From Parasutterella muris (lineage in GTDB: Bacteria > Pseudomonadota > Gammaproteobacteria > Burkholderiales > Burkholderiaceae_F), in contig NZ_CALPCV010000014.1 in assembly GCF_943193095.1 (NCBI RefSeq), positions 1 through 64,000 on the forward strand: a stretch of 64,000 nt of DNA. The letters are read 5' to 3'. Of the stretch, positions 8,522-15,133 are shown piece by piece. The position numbers and the translations under genes are program-made. Positions within the stretch are counted from its first letter, which is position 1. Every line of letters starts with the position of its first letter. The notes under the pieces are model-generated. The model saw only the letters and a program-made list of their open reading frames with translations. It was not told where the DNA came from and did no database searches.

Positions 8522-9873
8522 TTTTTGTAATTCGGATCGATCTTCCAGGTTCCATCAGGCAGTTGGATCAAGCCCTTCGTGTAATCACGCTGAGGCCCTT
8601 GTTTGGGTGCGGCTCGAAGCGTTCCGTCCGGAAGTTTGACCACGCCGGCGTAATAATCGCGCTCGGCGAATTTCTTTGGTGCTGTGGGTTTGCTTCGGTT
8701 TCTCAGTGCGGCAGATTCTCTCTGGAGAGATTTCACAACAAACGCTATTGCCGAGCTGAGCGGTTTGTTTTCCTTGTCCTTGGCTGCCTGACAGCGAGAG
8801 AAAACAGCCTGAAAAGTTTCTAAATCAAAGTTTTTAAAATCCCGCCGAAGATCGTCAATTGCTTGCGAATTCTCGGCTTTTCGTCTCATCCAGCCTTTCA
8901 GATTTTTTTCGTCCAGACCGAAATACTTCAAAATCGATAGAAATTCATCTACCGAACATTCCCGATTTTCTTGCGCGAAAAGTTGTTCAACTTGTTTATC
9001 CGATACGGATTCCGATACCGATTTATTTTTTTTATTAATAAAATTATCCGAATCAGAATCGGACGCGCGTGCATATGTGTGCGCGCTCGCGTGAGGAGCA
9101 GGGACGGCGGTTTCATCGGCGATTTCGGTCAAATCCTCAGAATCCCCGTGATTAAAGACGTTGGGCGTTTCTTCTTCATCAATCGCAAACGCTTTGTTGG
9201 CAGTTTGTTGCGTGTTTGTAGCCGTTTTGTTAAACCTTTGTTGTTCGTTTGTTGGCAGTTTGTTGATATTTTGTTGCCCGTCTGTTGATATTTTATTGCC
9301 CGTTTGTTGACAGTCCGTTAATGATTTGTATTGTTCTTGTTGATCGTTTGCTAAATGCTTGTTGATAGTTTGTTGTCTATTTGTTGAAAGTTTGTTAAAG
9401 CTTTGTTGTTCACTTGTTGGCGATTTGTTGATGTTTTGTTGCTCGTCTGTTGATGTTTTGTTGAAAGGTTGTTGCTCAGCACGCATTTTTTTTGCCTCCG
9501 CGCTGGCTAATCCGGCTTTCCGTCGAGCAAGACGTTTTAAAACTTCCTGTTCGATCGCAGCTTCAAATTTTTCTTCAGCTTCTTGTTGAGCAAGGAGCAC
9601 ATTCTCTATTCGCTGATCAACATACAGGCCGTTTTCAAGAATGAAGAATTTGGAGAGAACTTTCTCTAAGGTTCTCTTTTGCTCATTTGTATACTGCGGA
9701 TAAAGGCCCTCTATATCGTCAACGCTTAATGCTGAGCCCTTCAGAGAGTATCCAAGCCTTAGTTTGAAAAGGCAAATTAACTGAGCATCTGGTAGGCGCA
9801 TGTAATCTTGCGTGAACTCCTCGGGTGTGATGCTGTACGCCTTCAAAGAGAAGGACAATCCAGACCTAAACAT
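8518..9873 (-). CDS. DUF1376-type replication protein with 11-residue tandem repeats
   Basis: 451 residues. The N-terminus (about 15-110, YMRLPDAQLICLFKLRLGY...) has the DUF1376 arrangement found in phage and plasmid replication proteins. A low-complexity block at residues 138-225 contains eight 11-residue repeats of the form NKxxTxxQQxx. The region ~300-400 is probably helical. The C-terminus holds two copies of a DYxxGhhxLPDGT motif (about residues 410 and 434). Its place directly before the DnaC-like gene argues for replication initiation. The promoter is at 9916-9944. The repeats separate the N-terminal domain from the rest and may vary in number between strains. Confidence 0.75.
   Translation of the reverse strand: MFRSGLSFSLKAYSITPEEFTQDYMRLPDAQLICLFKLRLGYSLKGSALSVDDIEGLYPQYTNEQKRTLEKVLSKFFILENGLYVDQRIENVLLAQQEAEEKFEAAIEQEVLKRLARRKAGLASAEAKKMRAEQQPFNKTSTDEQQNINKSPTSEQQSFNKLSTNRQQTINKHLANDQQEQYKSLTDCQQTGNKISTDGQQNINKLPTNEQQRFNKTATNTQQTANKAFAIDEEETPNVFNHGDSEDLTEIADETAVPAPHASAHTYARASDSDSDNFINKKNKSVSESVSDKQVEQLFAQENRECSVDEFLSILKYFGLDEKNLKGWMRRKAENSQAIDDLRRDFKNFDLETFQAVFSRCQAAKDKENKPLSSAIAFVVKSLQRESAALRNRSKPTAPKKFAERDYYAGVVKLPDGTLRAAPKQGPQRDYTKGLIQLPDGTWKIDPNYKK
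9199..9462 (-). repeat. Eight 33-bp tandem repeats inside the replication gene
   Basis: The block encodes residues 138-225 of the DUF1376-type protein: eight consecutive 11-residue units with Asn-Lys at positions 1-2 and Gln-Gln at positions 8-9; one unit begins Tyr-Lys. The DNA is GTT/TTG-rich on the plus strand. The units have drifted but keep phase. Confidence 0.85.
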
Positions 9874-9915
9874 AATTAAATTCCAGTAGGCATAGTCATA
9901 GTATCTTTGCTATTA

Positions 9916-9958
9916 ATAATAGTGGAATTTTGCTACTATTTCAATAAATTGTTATAAT
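9916..9958. promoter_or_regulatory. Divergent promoters sharing a repressor operator
   Basis: Leftward (rep/par): -35 TTGAAA (complement of 9939-9944), 17-base spacer, -10 TATTAT (complement of 9916-9921). Rightward (secreted protein at 9982): -35 TTGCTA (9930-9935), 17-base spacer, -10 TATAAT (9953-9958). A partly palindromic stretch AATAGT...ACTATT (9918-9940) overlaps both. It contains TTGCTACTAT, whose exact complement ATAGTAGCAA occurs at 11091-11100 in the repressor/Cro control region. Shared control by the CI-like repressor is inferred from this. Confidence 0.7.
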
Positions 9959-9981
9959 TAGTCAAAATAAGGAGTAGAAAT

Positions 9982-10275
9982 ATGAATCGAGTTTTAGTCC
10001 TATCTGTGTTTTTATTACTATCCAATGTGCAGGCCGCTTCGCTGCATACGATTGAAATATCAAATCTCAATTCATCAGAACTAATTAATCTCGCTAATTC
10101 ACTAAAGGTGGAAAAAGATCAGTGTGCGGTTCAGGATTTAGAAGCTATCGCTGACAGGGCTAGATTTTTAAACGAAAAAAAATCTCTTACGTTAGATAAT
10201 AGATTTTTAATTATGAATAAAGTTACAAAACAGCGTGTTGGATGTAGGAAGCAAAAACTTTTATTTAGACGTTAG
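9982..10275 (+). CDS. Small secreted protein
   Basis: 97 residues with a clear signal peptide (MNRVLVLSVFLLLSNVQAA, cleavage after about residue 18 or 19). The mature part has two cysteines (QCAVQ and GCRKQ) that could form a disulfide, and a basic end KQKLLFRR. AAGGAG stands 7 bases before the ATG, and a near-consensus promoter lies at 9930-9958. It is divergent from the replication operon and convergent with the repressor gene. No family recognised. Shared control with replication suggests a role in the element's life cycle, not general metabolism. Confidence 0.75.
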   Translation: MNRVLVLSVFLLLSNVQAASLHTIEISNLNSSELINLANSLKVEKDQCAVQDLEAIADRARFLNEKKSLTLDNRFLIMNKVTKQRVGCRKQKLLFRR

Positions 10276-10305
10276 GTTGGACGTGGCCAAGGTGGAGGTG
10301 TCTTT

Positions 10306-11019
10306 TTATAAAGGCTTACATTCCCAAAGCATCTTTACTTTTCCCAAAAAATCAATTTGCTCTTTATTGTCCACGACCTCTTCTAAGAGGTCGCTTTTAA
10401 TAATAAGCCGCCCATCAATTAATTCAGAAATATTTCTGAATTTTGGTTTTCCATTTGTCTGTATAAGGTAGACTCCATCTCCGGCGAAAGAATTAATCGC
10501 CCTGTCAACAATGGCTATCGAGTTCCGAGGCATTGTCTTATACATTGCATTATCAGAAGTTAAATACCCGACGAGCTCAGCTTTTTCAGACTGCTTCATC
10601 GCATTTACTAAAAAGTTTGTCAATTGAATTTCTCCTTTTAATTTAGTATTCAATTGCGATTCAAACTCAGTAGTGACGATCTCGTACAAGGGTATCGACT
10701 CGGTATTATTCTCGTTTAATGGAGTTATGACTGGAGACTGGATATTCTCTAAATCGGGACGCAAAGGCTGTATTTCTTTGTGAAACTTGTCCATCCATCC
10801 AGACGGTAATCGTAAGCGAGCCTCTATATCTCTTGCTAAAGCTGTCCCCATCGTGCGGGATTTTCCAGTTGAAGGAACTATTGCTTTGTTTTTTATTTGA
10901 CTTAGCGTTCCGTCTTTACGTTTTCTTCCAAGCGCGACATTAAGGTTTGCAATTGTTTTGTATTGCTCGATAAGAAACAAAAGATTTTGTAATCTGTTTT
11001 CCCTGATTTCTTCTTTCAT
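10306..11019 (-). CDS. CI/LexA-like repressor lacking the usual catalytic serine
   Basis: 237 residues. The N-terminus (about 1-75) is helical with a likely helix-turn-helix (TIANLNVALGRKRKDGTLSQI). The C-terminal half resembles the S24/LexA fold: MPRNSIAIVD, GDGVYLIQTNGKPKFRNI, then GRLIIKSDL. Where autocleaving repressors have Asp-Ser-Met, this reads SDNAM, so self-cleavage seems unlikely. A lysine that could match the dyad is present (KPKFRN). GGAG lies 6 bases before the ATG. It is divergent from a Cro-like gene in the classic immunity arrangement. Probable role: repressor of rep/par and of the plus-strand transfer genes. Confidence 0.7.
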   Translation of the reverse strand: MKEEIRENRLQNLLFLIEQYKTIANLNVALGRKRKDGTLSQIKNKAIVPSTGKSRTMGTALARDIEARLRLPSGWMDKFHKEIQPLRPDLENIQSPVITPLNENNTESIPLYEIVTTEFESQLNTKLKGEIQLTNFLVNAMKQSEKAELVGYLTSDNAMYKTMPRNSIAIVDRAINSFAGDGVYLIQTNGKPKFRNISELIDGRLIIKSDLLEEVVDNKEQIDFLGKVKMLWECKPL

Positions 11020-11090
11020 GGCTTGCTCCAGCAGGAACTCTAATTATTAGCAGAAGAAAAAAATCAAAAGTCTATTTGCGATTCTTCACT

Positions 11091-11126
11091 ATAGTAGCAA
11101 CAGATTTTTTATAGTATAATTGCTAC
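11091..11126. promoter_or_regulatory. Operator pair in the repressor/Cro-like control region
   Basis: ATAGTAGCAA at 11091-11100 and TTGCTAC at 11120-11126 form inverted half-sites about 20 bases apart. TATAAT at 11115-11120 is a plausible rightward -10. The exact complement of the 10-base half-site also lies in the rep promoter (9930-9939), which suggests one repressor for both. Confidence 0.55.
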
Positions 11127-11167
11127 AATAACAGTATTAGTTATCAGCTTGAATTTAGCGAGTACTT

Positions 11168-11419
11168 ATGAAGTTGCAAGAATACTTTTTAACAGAAGGC
11201 GCGAAAACACCATATGCGTTATCGAAGTACTTAAAAATTTTGCCTTCAAATGTTTACGGGTGGCTGCGGCACAATCGTAACATTCCGGTTGCTCATTGCG
11301 CCAAGATTGAAAGATTCACGGATGGAAAAGTTACCTGCGAAGAACTCAACCCTGGCTACGATTGGGATGCGCTGTGGAACGCACTCTCTAACCGTGAGGA
11401 GCGCAGAAAAAATGCCTAA
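11168..11419 (+). CDS. Cro/YdaS-like DNA-binding protein
   Basis: 83 residues. The order 'TPYALSKYLKILPSNVYGWL' followed by IPVAHCAKIERFTDGKVTCEEL is the hallmark of YdaS/Cro-like helix-turn-helix proteins. It is transcribed away from the CI-like repressor, so the pair forms a switch. The stop overlaps the AlpA-like start by 8 bases. Confidence 0.8.
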   Translation: MKLQEYFLTEGAKTPYALSKYLKILPSNVYGWLRHNRNIPVAHCAKIERFTDGKVTCEELNPGYDWDALWNALSNREERRKNA

Positions 11420-11699
11420 TGTATATACGCAGCTCAGAGCAGAACAGGTTGCAGATCGTCTGGGGATTTCTCTCTCCACGTTCAACCGTTTAATCAAAAC
11501 TGAAACAAGCTTTCCCAAACCGATCAAGTATTCATCTCGCTGGGTGGCTTGGTTTGAGCTTGAGGTCAATGACTGGATTTTGCGTAAAGCAGCGGAACAA
11601 AGAGGAGTCGAGCCGGAAGTTCTGCTGAGTCATTTGCGTGAAATCGCTCCGCAGCCTGAACAACAACCGGAGCATTTTAATCAAGCAGGGGCTGCGTAA
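11412..11699 (+). CDS. AlpA-family transcriptional regulator
   Basis: 95 residues. LRAEQVADRLGISLSTFNRLI and the following FPKPIKYSSRWVAWFELEVNDWI match the AlpA/excisionase-type winged helix-turn-helix. Such proteins activate or assist excision and transfer genes in mobile elements. I chose the ATG at 11412 because it couples to the upstream Cro-like gene and begins the conserved domain; an in-frame opening upstream lies in the Cro-like gene. It is the last clear gene before the membrane-protein array. Confidence 0.8.
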   Translation: MPNVYTQLRAEQVADRLGISLSTFNRLIKTETSFPKPIKYSSRWVAWFELEVNDWILRKAAEQRGVEPEVLLSHLREIAPQPEQQPEHFNQAGAA

Positions 11700-11838
11700 A
11701 AAAACAAAAACACAATCCCCCGATAAAAACAAAACTGATCTCAAGGAAAGATGATGCGAACAACTTATGAATTAACGGCAAGTGGAAAAGAATTTTCTTT
11801 TCCATTTGCGGCTGACGCTCGTCTTGTAACTAATAAGT

Positions 11839-12084
11839 ATGATTTCATGCGAGTTTTACATAGTGTTGAAGGGTTATGCCCCAAAAATCCTTGTTGCACT
11901 CCTCTTCTTTGCCTTAACAGTTTATTCCTGTTTTTTTCTCCGGCCGCCTTTTATGCACAAGGTCCGAGAATGGACAGACAAAGAGTCCCTTCTATATTCT
12001 CTTCTGCTAATTCTTCTTTTTGGGATTGCTTTTATTCTTTTCAAAGTGTTGGAGTCCGGTTCGGAGCTCTTTTGTTCAATTTGA
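11839..12084 (+). CDS. Small two-helix membrane protein P1 (possibly frameshifted at its start)
   Basis: 81 residues as called. Two hydrophobic helices (ILVALLFFALTVYSCFF and SLLYSLLLILLFGIAFILF) flank a charged loop (PPFMHKVREWTDKES). The 11839 ATG has no ribosome site. The better start is 11751/11754, whose frame would join this one after VEG if one G were removed from GAAGGG, giving about 110 residues. The last 163 bases lie antisense to the end of the minus gene at 11922-12257. Family unknown. Confidence 0.5.
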   Translation: MISCEFYIVLKGYAPKILVALLFFALTVYSCFFLRPPFMHKVREWTDKESLLYSLLLILLFGIAFILFKVLESGSELFCSI

Positions 12085-12257
12085 ATTTTCGCGTCCCTTA
12101 CTTCAGCTACAGCAAAGGCCGAAAACAAAGCACAAAACATAGACATTGCAGTACACAAGAAATCTGTAAGTTTGGGTTCTTTGTACCAACAAAAAATCAG
12201 TGCGAAAAGGCTGGCAGCCAACCAACACATAAATTTATCAGCAGAAGTAAATTTCAC
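11922..12257 (-). CDS. Small two-helix membrane protein M1
   Basis: 111 residues from a GTG at 12257 with GGAGG 5 bases upstream. Two membrane helices: MCWLAASLFALIFCWY, then FLCTAMSMFCALFSAFAVAEV. The tail is Arg-rich; its C-terminal part is antisense to P1 and may be less constrained. The second helix and following RDAKIQIEQKSSE resemble the same region of M2, so M1, M2 and perhaps M3 may be one family. No function recognised; candidates are entry exclusion, immunity or an abortive effector. Confidence 0.5.
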   Translation of the reverse strand: MKFTSADKFMCWLAASLFALIFCWYKEPKLTDFLCTAMSMFCALFSAFAVAEVRDAKIQIEQKSSEPDSNTLKRIKAIPKRRISRREYRRDSLSVHSRTLCIKGGRRKKQE

Positions 12258-12263
12258 TTTTTC

Positions 12264-12323
12264 CTCCGGGTATTGGGTCGGGATTTTTTTAGGGATATTC
12301 AAATTCTACCCAGTACCGCGGAG
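12264..12323. repeat. Inverted repeat between divergent genes M1 and P2
   Basis: Left arm CTCCGGGTATTGGGT (12264-12278), right arm ACCCAGTACCGCGGAG (12308-12323); they pair except for one bulge and one wobble. The left arm is the complement of M1's ribosome site. The right arm and flank, 35 bases from 12300 to 12334, recur identically at 12870-12904. Confidence 0.75.
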
Positions 12324-12357
12324 ACCTCAGCCAGACGTCCGATAGTCAAAAACAATC

Positions 12358-12603
12358 ATGACGGATTTAACCTTCTTCAGAACAGTTGTTATCGTATTTT
12401 CTACTGTCGCAGTTTTTGTCTGCGCCTGGCAAAACGCGCTTCCTCAAATTACAAATCTTTTCTTGGGACGACCTCTTTCTTCAAACGACAAGCTTTATTT
12501 ATTAGCCGTTTTGTTTGGGTCAATTATCGGTTTGACTCCAGCAGTCTTAGCAGTGGTGTACGCAGAGGAATTAGTTTCAGCGTTCTCAGATTTTTTCTCT
12601 TGA
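12358..12603 (+). CDS. Small two-helix membrane protein P2
   Basis: 81 residues with two helices (VVIVFSTVAVFVCAW and LYLLAVLFGSIIGLTPAVLAVVYA) joined by a polar loop (NLFLGRPLSSNDK). No good ribosome site stands before the ATG, so translation would depend on coupling or a different start. The final 109 bases are antisense to M2. Family unknown; it might be a shadow of M2, but most of it lies outside M2. Confidence 0.4.
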   Translation: MTDLTFFRTVVIVFSTVAVFVCAWQNALPQITNLFLGRPLSSNDKLYLLAVLFGSIIGLTPAVLAVVYAEELVSAFSDFFS

Positions 12604-12827
12604 ATCAATTGCCTGCTTATAGAAAGAGCAAGCCAAGCACAGCCGGCAGAAATAGCTGTTCCGAGAGCTGTAACGATATCGCAAAGATGTCCTACTTCGT
12701 CAGGGTAGCGTTGCTGAATGTACAAGAGAGAATAAGCCAAGGCTACTACGGCAACAACAACGTAAAGGATTTTGAGCGAACTTTTAATCGTGGTCTGAAT
12801 CAGTTCGCAAATTATTTGAGATTTCAT
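12495..12827 (-). CDS. Small two-helix membrane protein M2
   Basis: 110 residues; GGAG 7 bases before the ATG. Helices ILYVVVAVVALAYSLLYI and IVTALGTAISAGCAWLALSI, then a polar tail (RQLIQEKKSENAET...). The second helix begins T-A-x5-A as in M1, and the QxxIQEKKSE/QIEQKSSE stretch after it is also similar. It overlaps the end of P2 tail to tail. Function unknown. Confidence 0.55.
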   Translation of the reverse strand: MKSQIICELIQTTIKSSLKILYVVVAVVALAYSLLYIQQRYPDEVGHLCDIVTALGTAISAGCAWLALSISRQLIQEKKSENAETNSSAYTTAKTAGVKPIIDPNKTANK

Positions 12828-12833
12828 AGTTTT

Positions 12834-12893
12834 CTCCGCGTATTGGGTTGGGATTTTTTATTGGATTTTCAAATTCTACCCAGTACCGCGGAG
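12834..12893. repeat. Second copy of the intergenic inverted repeat (M2/P3)
   Basis: Left arm CTCCGCGTATTGGGT (12834-12848), right arm ACCCAGTACCGCGGAG (12878-12893). The whole intergenic unit is an imperfect ~80-base copy of the one at about 12257-12334. The left arm again covers the complement of the minus gene's ribosome site. Confidence 0.75.
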
Positions 12894-12913
12894 ACCTCAG
12901 CCAGGAGGATCGG

Positions 12914-13099
12914 ATGATGCCTGAACTGTTTTTCTTCATCATTTTCGGCCTGTGCTGCCTGACTATTGCGCCTCTGTTTTTGTTCCAAAACGATGGAGAC
13001 CCAGTGTCCTTCACTGCACCGGGACTAATGCTGATCGGCATTATGTTTGTCCTCATTGGCTGCTGCGGATTTGTAGGGCTGGAGAGTTACGGGAGCTGA
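12914..13099 (+). CDS. Small two-helix membrane protein P3
   Basis: 61 residues from ATGATG, with AGGAGG about 6 bases upstream, the best ribosome site in this array. Helices FFFIIFGLCCLTIAPLFLF and LMLIGIMFVLIGCCGFVGL flank a short loop (QNDGDPVSFTAPG). Its start overlaps the stop of the long open frame beginning at 11751. It is followed after one base by P4. Function unknown. Confidence 0.6.
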   Translation: MMPELFFFIIFGLCCLTIAPLFLFQNDGDPVSFTAPGLMLIGIMFVLIGCCGFVGLESYGS

Positions 13100-13100
13100 T

Positions 13101-13472
13101 GTGATGAAAACTTTCAATTATCCGATAGGAGACATGGTTATTCCCTATGTCAACTCTATTATTCCTGACATTTTGTTCTTCTTTGTTTTGTGTTTTTTAC
13201 TACTTTCAATATTTGAAACTCTCCATTGTCTTTTTCTGTTGCAATCAAAAGATACGGAAAGGGTCAAAAAGGAACTTTTCAAGTTGCTGATTGTCACTAC
13301 ATTCCTGTTGCAAAGTGTTGGAGCCTTCTTTCTGTTCAAGGCAATTCTTTCGCCAGCACCCGCATCTGCTTATTTACTCGATGACGGCCTCAACCTTAAT
13401 AAGTTCTTCTCTAAGAGAGGTATGCAAGCTAATCTGCAAACAATAATCCTCAGGGTAATCCAAAGGGGATAA
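13101..13472 (+). CDS. Membrane protein P4
   Basis: 123 residues from GTG at 13101 or ATG at 13104, with GGGAG upstream inside the end of P3. Helices at about 24-42 (ILFFFVLCFLLLSIFETL) and 63-85 (LLIVTTFLLQSVGAFFLFKAIL), a charged loop between (QSKDTERVKKE), and a soluble tail. The last 99 bases are antisense to M3, and the tail there may be less constrained. Function unknown. Confidence 0.55.
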   Translation: MMKTFNYPIGDMVIPYVNSIIPDILFFFVLCFLLLSIFETLHCLFLLQSKDTERVKKELFKLLIVTTFLLQSVGAFFLFKAILSPAPASAYLLDDGLNLNKFFSKRGMQANLQTIILRVIQRG

Positions 13473-13946
13473 AACATGAAAATGCAATTCTTGTGCTGGA
13501 AAGCTACCTTGATTGAAATGAATTTGAGTGTTTTGAACGAACGCGTTTTTTCTCCTATCGGAAAATTTCCAACCGGCAGGAAGCTGAATTTTGTACACAA
13601 TGAAGGGGACGGAAACATTGGGAAAGCTTATGTTCAAATACTTTCCCGAAACCCCATCTTTTATCTTGGTACAGCTTGCTTCTATAGCTGGAAGTCTTTG
13701 ATCCATACGTACGCGTTTTCGATTTGCATCAAAGGAGAAGAAACCATTAGCCATAGTAGCAACACAAGTTATCCCTGTGCAAACAGGGATAACGAAATCC
13801 GATATTCGAGCAGTCGGGTTATCTTTGATGTAGAACGCCCACATAACAATAAGCGCCACTGCAAAAGCGTAAGGAGCAACAACCACCCAAATGAAAATGC
13901 CACTGAACCTGTCTATTTGTTTTATCGATTGATAGCTAAGTTTCAT
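13374..13946 (-). CDS. Two-helix membrane protein M3 with soluble C-terminal domain
   Basis: 190 residues with GGAGG before the ATG. Helices FIWVVVAPYAFAVALIVMWAF and FVIPVCTGITCVATMANGFFSF, followed by a basic hinge (DANRKRVRMDQR) and a ~110-residue soluble domain with probable beta strands. The two-helix core resembles M1 and M2 in order and spacing, and the soluble domain is extra. It could be a sensor or effector domain facing the cytoplasm. No family recognised. It converges on P4 with a 99-base overlap. Confidence 0.6.
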   Translation of the reverse strand: MKLSYQSIKQIDRFSGIFIWVVVAPYAFAVALIVMWAFYIKDNPTARISDFVIPVCTGITCVATMANGFFSFDANRKRVRMDQRLPAIEASCTKIKDGVSGKYLNISFPNVSVPFIVYKIQLPAGWKFSDRRKNAFVQNTQIHFNQGSFPAQELHFHVLSPLDYPEDYCLQISLHTSLREELIKVEAVIE

Positions 13947-14036
13947 AAGTTTTTCCTCCGAGGGTTGATTAGTAATTTAAGTGTGCAAACTAAATTCTAT
14001 TCTTCCCCTCGGAGACCACTACCTATCGCGTTTTGA
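13476..14036 (+). other. Open plus-strand frame crossing antisense gene M3
   Basis: The frame starts at an ATG 4 bases after the P4 stop with an AAGGGG ribosome site. It runs 186 codons across M3 in exact codon register and ends at TGA (14034-14036), which overlaps the GAGG ribosome site of trbM (ATG at 14047). Composition is not that of a normal protein. It is interpreted as a pass-through frame linking P4 to trbM on one transcript. Confidence 0.45.
13956..14014. repeat. Third intergenic inverted repeat (M3/trbM)
   Basis: CTCCGAGGG (13956-13964) pairs with CCCTCGGAG (14006-14014). The sequence differs from the first two copies, but position and logic are the same: the left arm is the complement of the minus gene's ribosome site. 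Confidence 0.6.
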
Positions 14037-14046
14037 GGACTCAATA

Positions 14047-14772
14047 ATGAAAACAATCCATCAAATCCCAAAACTTAAAACACTTTTGAGTGCAGCTGTT
14101 GTCAGTTCTGCGCTGTTTGCATACGGCTTCCATGCGTTGGCTGAAGACCTGACGGATTACTCGTCGATTCCGGGAATGCCAAAAATTGATCTTTTGAGCG
14201 GGGATGATCGCTGGGGCTGTGAAGTGCTTTTATGCCTGGCTAATCCGAACGGTCCTCGTGCGGTTTCGGAATGCAGACCTCCGATTGACAAGCTTTTTGA
14301 CTGCCTCTCCTGGAGACATCCCTGCAAATTTCCGTCCTGCCCTATGGCTGGAGACGGCAATTACGCAAAGCAGCTGAATGACGGATTTGACCCCTGCTCG
14401 ATCAGCGGAATGGAAGATGCGCCTCGCGGATTCGTCGTTCAGGGAAATTTGAATGATCCAGAACAGTTCTCAACCGGCAGAAAAAATCAAAAGTATTTGA
14501 GAGGTAAATCCACCTTCAATTACGGCGGTGAACATTATTTTGAATCTGATAACAGCGGCTATTGGGGCGGCACTAAAGCCTGCGTCAAAGGTTTTCAGGG
14601 GACCGCACTTGAGGCTTATAGCTGCCAGCAGGAATCAGGAGACAGCAGCTACTGGACAACGTGCTACAGGACAGTGCGTGTTTATGACGAAGTCGTCTGG
14701 CAAAAATTCCAATCAAGAAGGGCTATTGATGTCGTGATCAACGGACAGACTTGGACACGCGTTCACTGGTGA
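14047..14772 (+). CDS. trbM: TrbM-like conjugal transfer protein
   Basis: 241 residues. Signal peptide (LLSAAVVSSALFAYGFHALAED). The mature protein is cysteine-rich, and GDDRWGCEVLLCLANPNGP followed by CRPPIDKLFDCLSWRHPCKFPSCP is the TrbM signature. TrbM proteins are periplasmic accessory factors of conjugation, likely disulfide-bonded. Start chosen for the GAGG site and signal peptide. A second half (about 110-241) with several paired cysteines is longer than the core family motif. First gene in this run that is clearly part of transfer. Confidence 0.85.
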   Translation: MKTIHQIPKLKTLLSAAVVSSALFAYGFHALAEDLTDYSSIPGMPKIDLLSGDDRWGCEVLLCLANPNGPRAVSECRPPIDKLFDCLSWRHPCKFPSCPMAGDGNYAKQLNDGFDPCSISGMEDAPRGFVVQGNLNDPEQFSTGRKNQKYLRGKSTFNYGGEHYFESDNSGYWGGTKACVKGFQGTALEAYSCQQESGDSSYWTTCYRTVRVYDEVVWQKFQSRRAIDVVINGQTWTRVHW

Positions 14773-14782
14773 GGGAAACAAC

Positions 14783-15070
14783 ATGAGAATCAACGATAGG
14801 ATTATTGACAATGCACAAATTTCAATCGTTTCAGACAAAAAGGTTCAAGCCGCAAACGGACTGAAACGCGTAACACTTTTTGAAGCAAAGGTTGCACGAG
14901 GGAAAAAGTTTTTGACAAAACAATCCCACAACCTTTCTGAGCTGCTTGAATGGATTTCAGATTGCAAATCCTTGAGCAATGCAAAACCTCTGCCCAAAAC
15001 GTCAGCCCTTCCGGGGGGTTGGGCTGAAGAGAGGGTTAACTCTTTTTCTACCTCGAGATCAACAACTTGA
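14783..15070 (+). CDS. Hypothetical protein
   Basis: 95 residues, starting 10 bases after trbM with GAGGG upstream, so likely in its operon. The first ~65 residues look like an ordinary small soluble domain (VTLFEAKVARGKKFLTKQSHNLSELLEWISD). The last ~25 codons overlap a strongly paired stretch that may be a terminator, and their residues are of low complexity. No family recognised. Confidence 0.6.
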   Translation: MRINDRIIDNAQISIVSDKKVQAANGLKRVTLFEAKVARGKKFLTKQSHNLSELLEWISDCKSLSNAKPLPKTSALPGGWAEERVNSFSTSRSTT

Positions 15071-15094
15071 CCCGCGGGCAGAGGTTCTTTTTTT
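14985..15094 (+). terminator. Long paired structure with T-run (terminator or attenuator)
   Basis: AACCTCTGCCC (14985-14995) and GGGCAGAGGTT (15076-15086) form a perfect 11-bp outer stem. Inside is another stem, TCAGCCC/GGGCTGA. Seven T follow at 15088-15094. The outer stem begins within the preceding gene. It could end the trbM transcript or act as a leader for the next gene at 15134. Confidence 0.5.
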
Positions 15095-15133
15095 CAAAAC
15101 AGTTTTCAACCAAGAATTTACAAGGAAGAAAAA

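Larger units (their letters stand above)
11751..12917 (+). other. Open plus-strand frame crossing two antisense membrane genes
   Basis: An uninterrupted frame of 388 codons starts at ATGATG with AAGGA just upstream. It runs across the antisense genes at 11922-12257 and 12495-12827 in exact codon register, and its TGA overlaps the ATG of the plus gene at 12914 (ATGA). The first ~41 codons could be a real protein start: removing one G at about 11871-11873 would join them to the hydrophobic frame at 11839. The rest has an unlikely composition. It is read here as a pass-through frame that could carry ribosomes to the next plus gene. Confidence 0.45.

Noticed and set aside
9199..9462. Tandem 33-bp repeats considered as plasmid iterons
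   Set aside because: They are coding, keep codon phase, and diverge at silent positions as a protein repeat would; no evidence of protein-binding sites.
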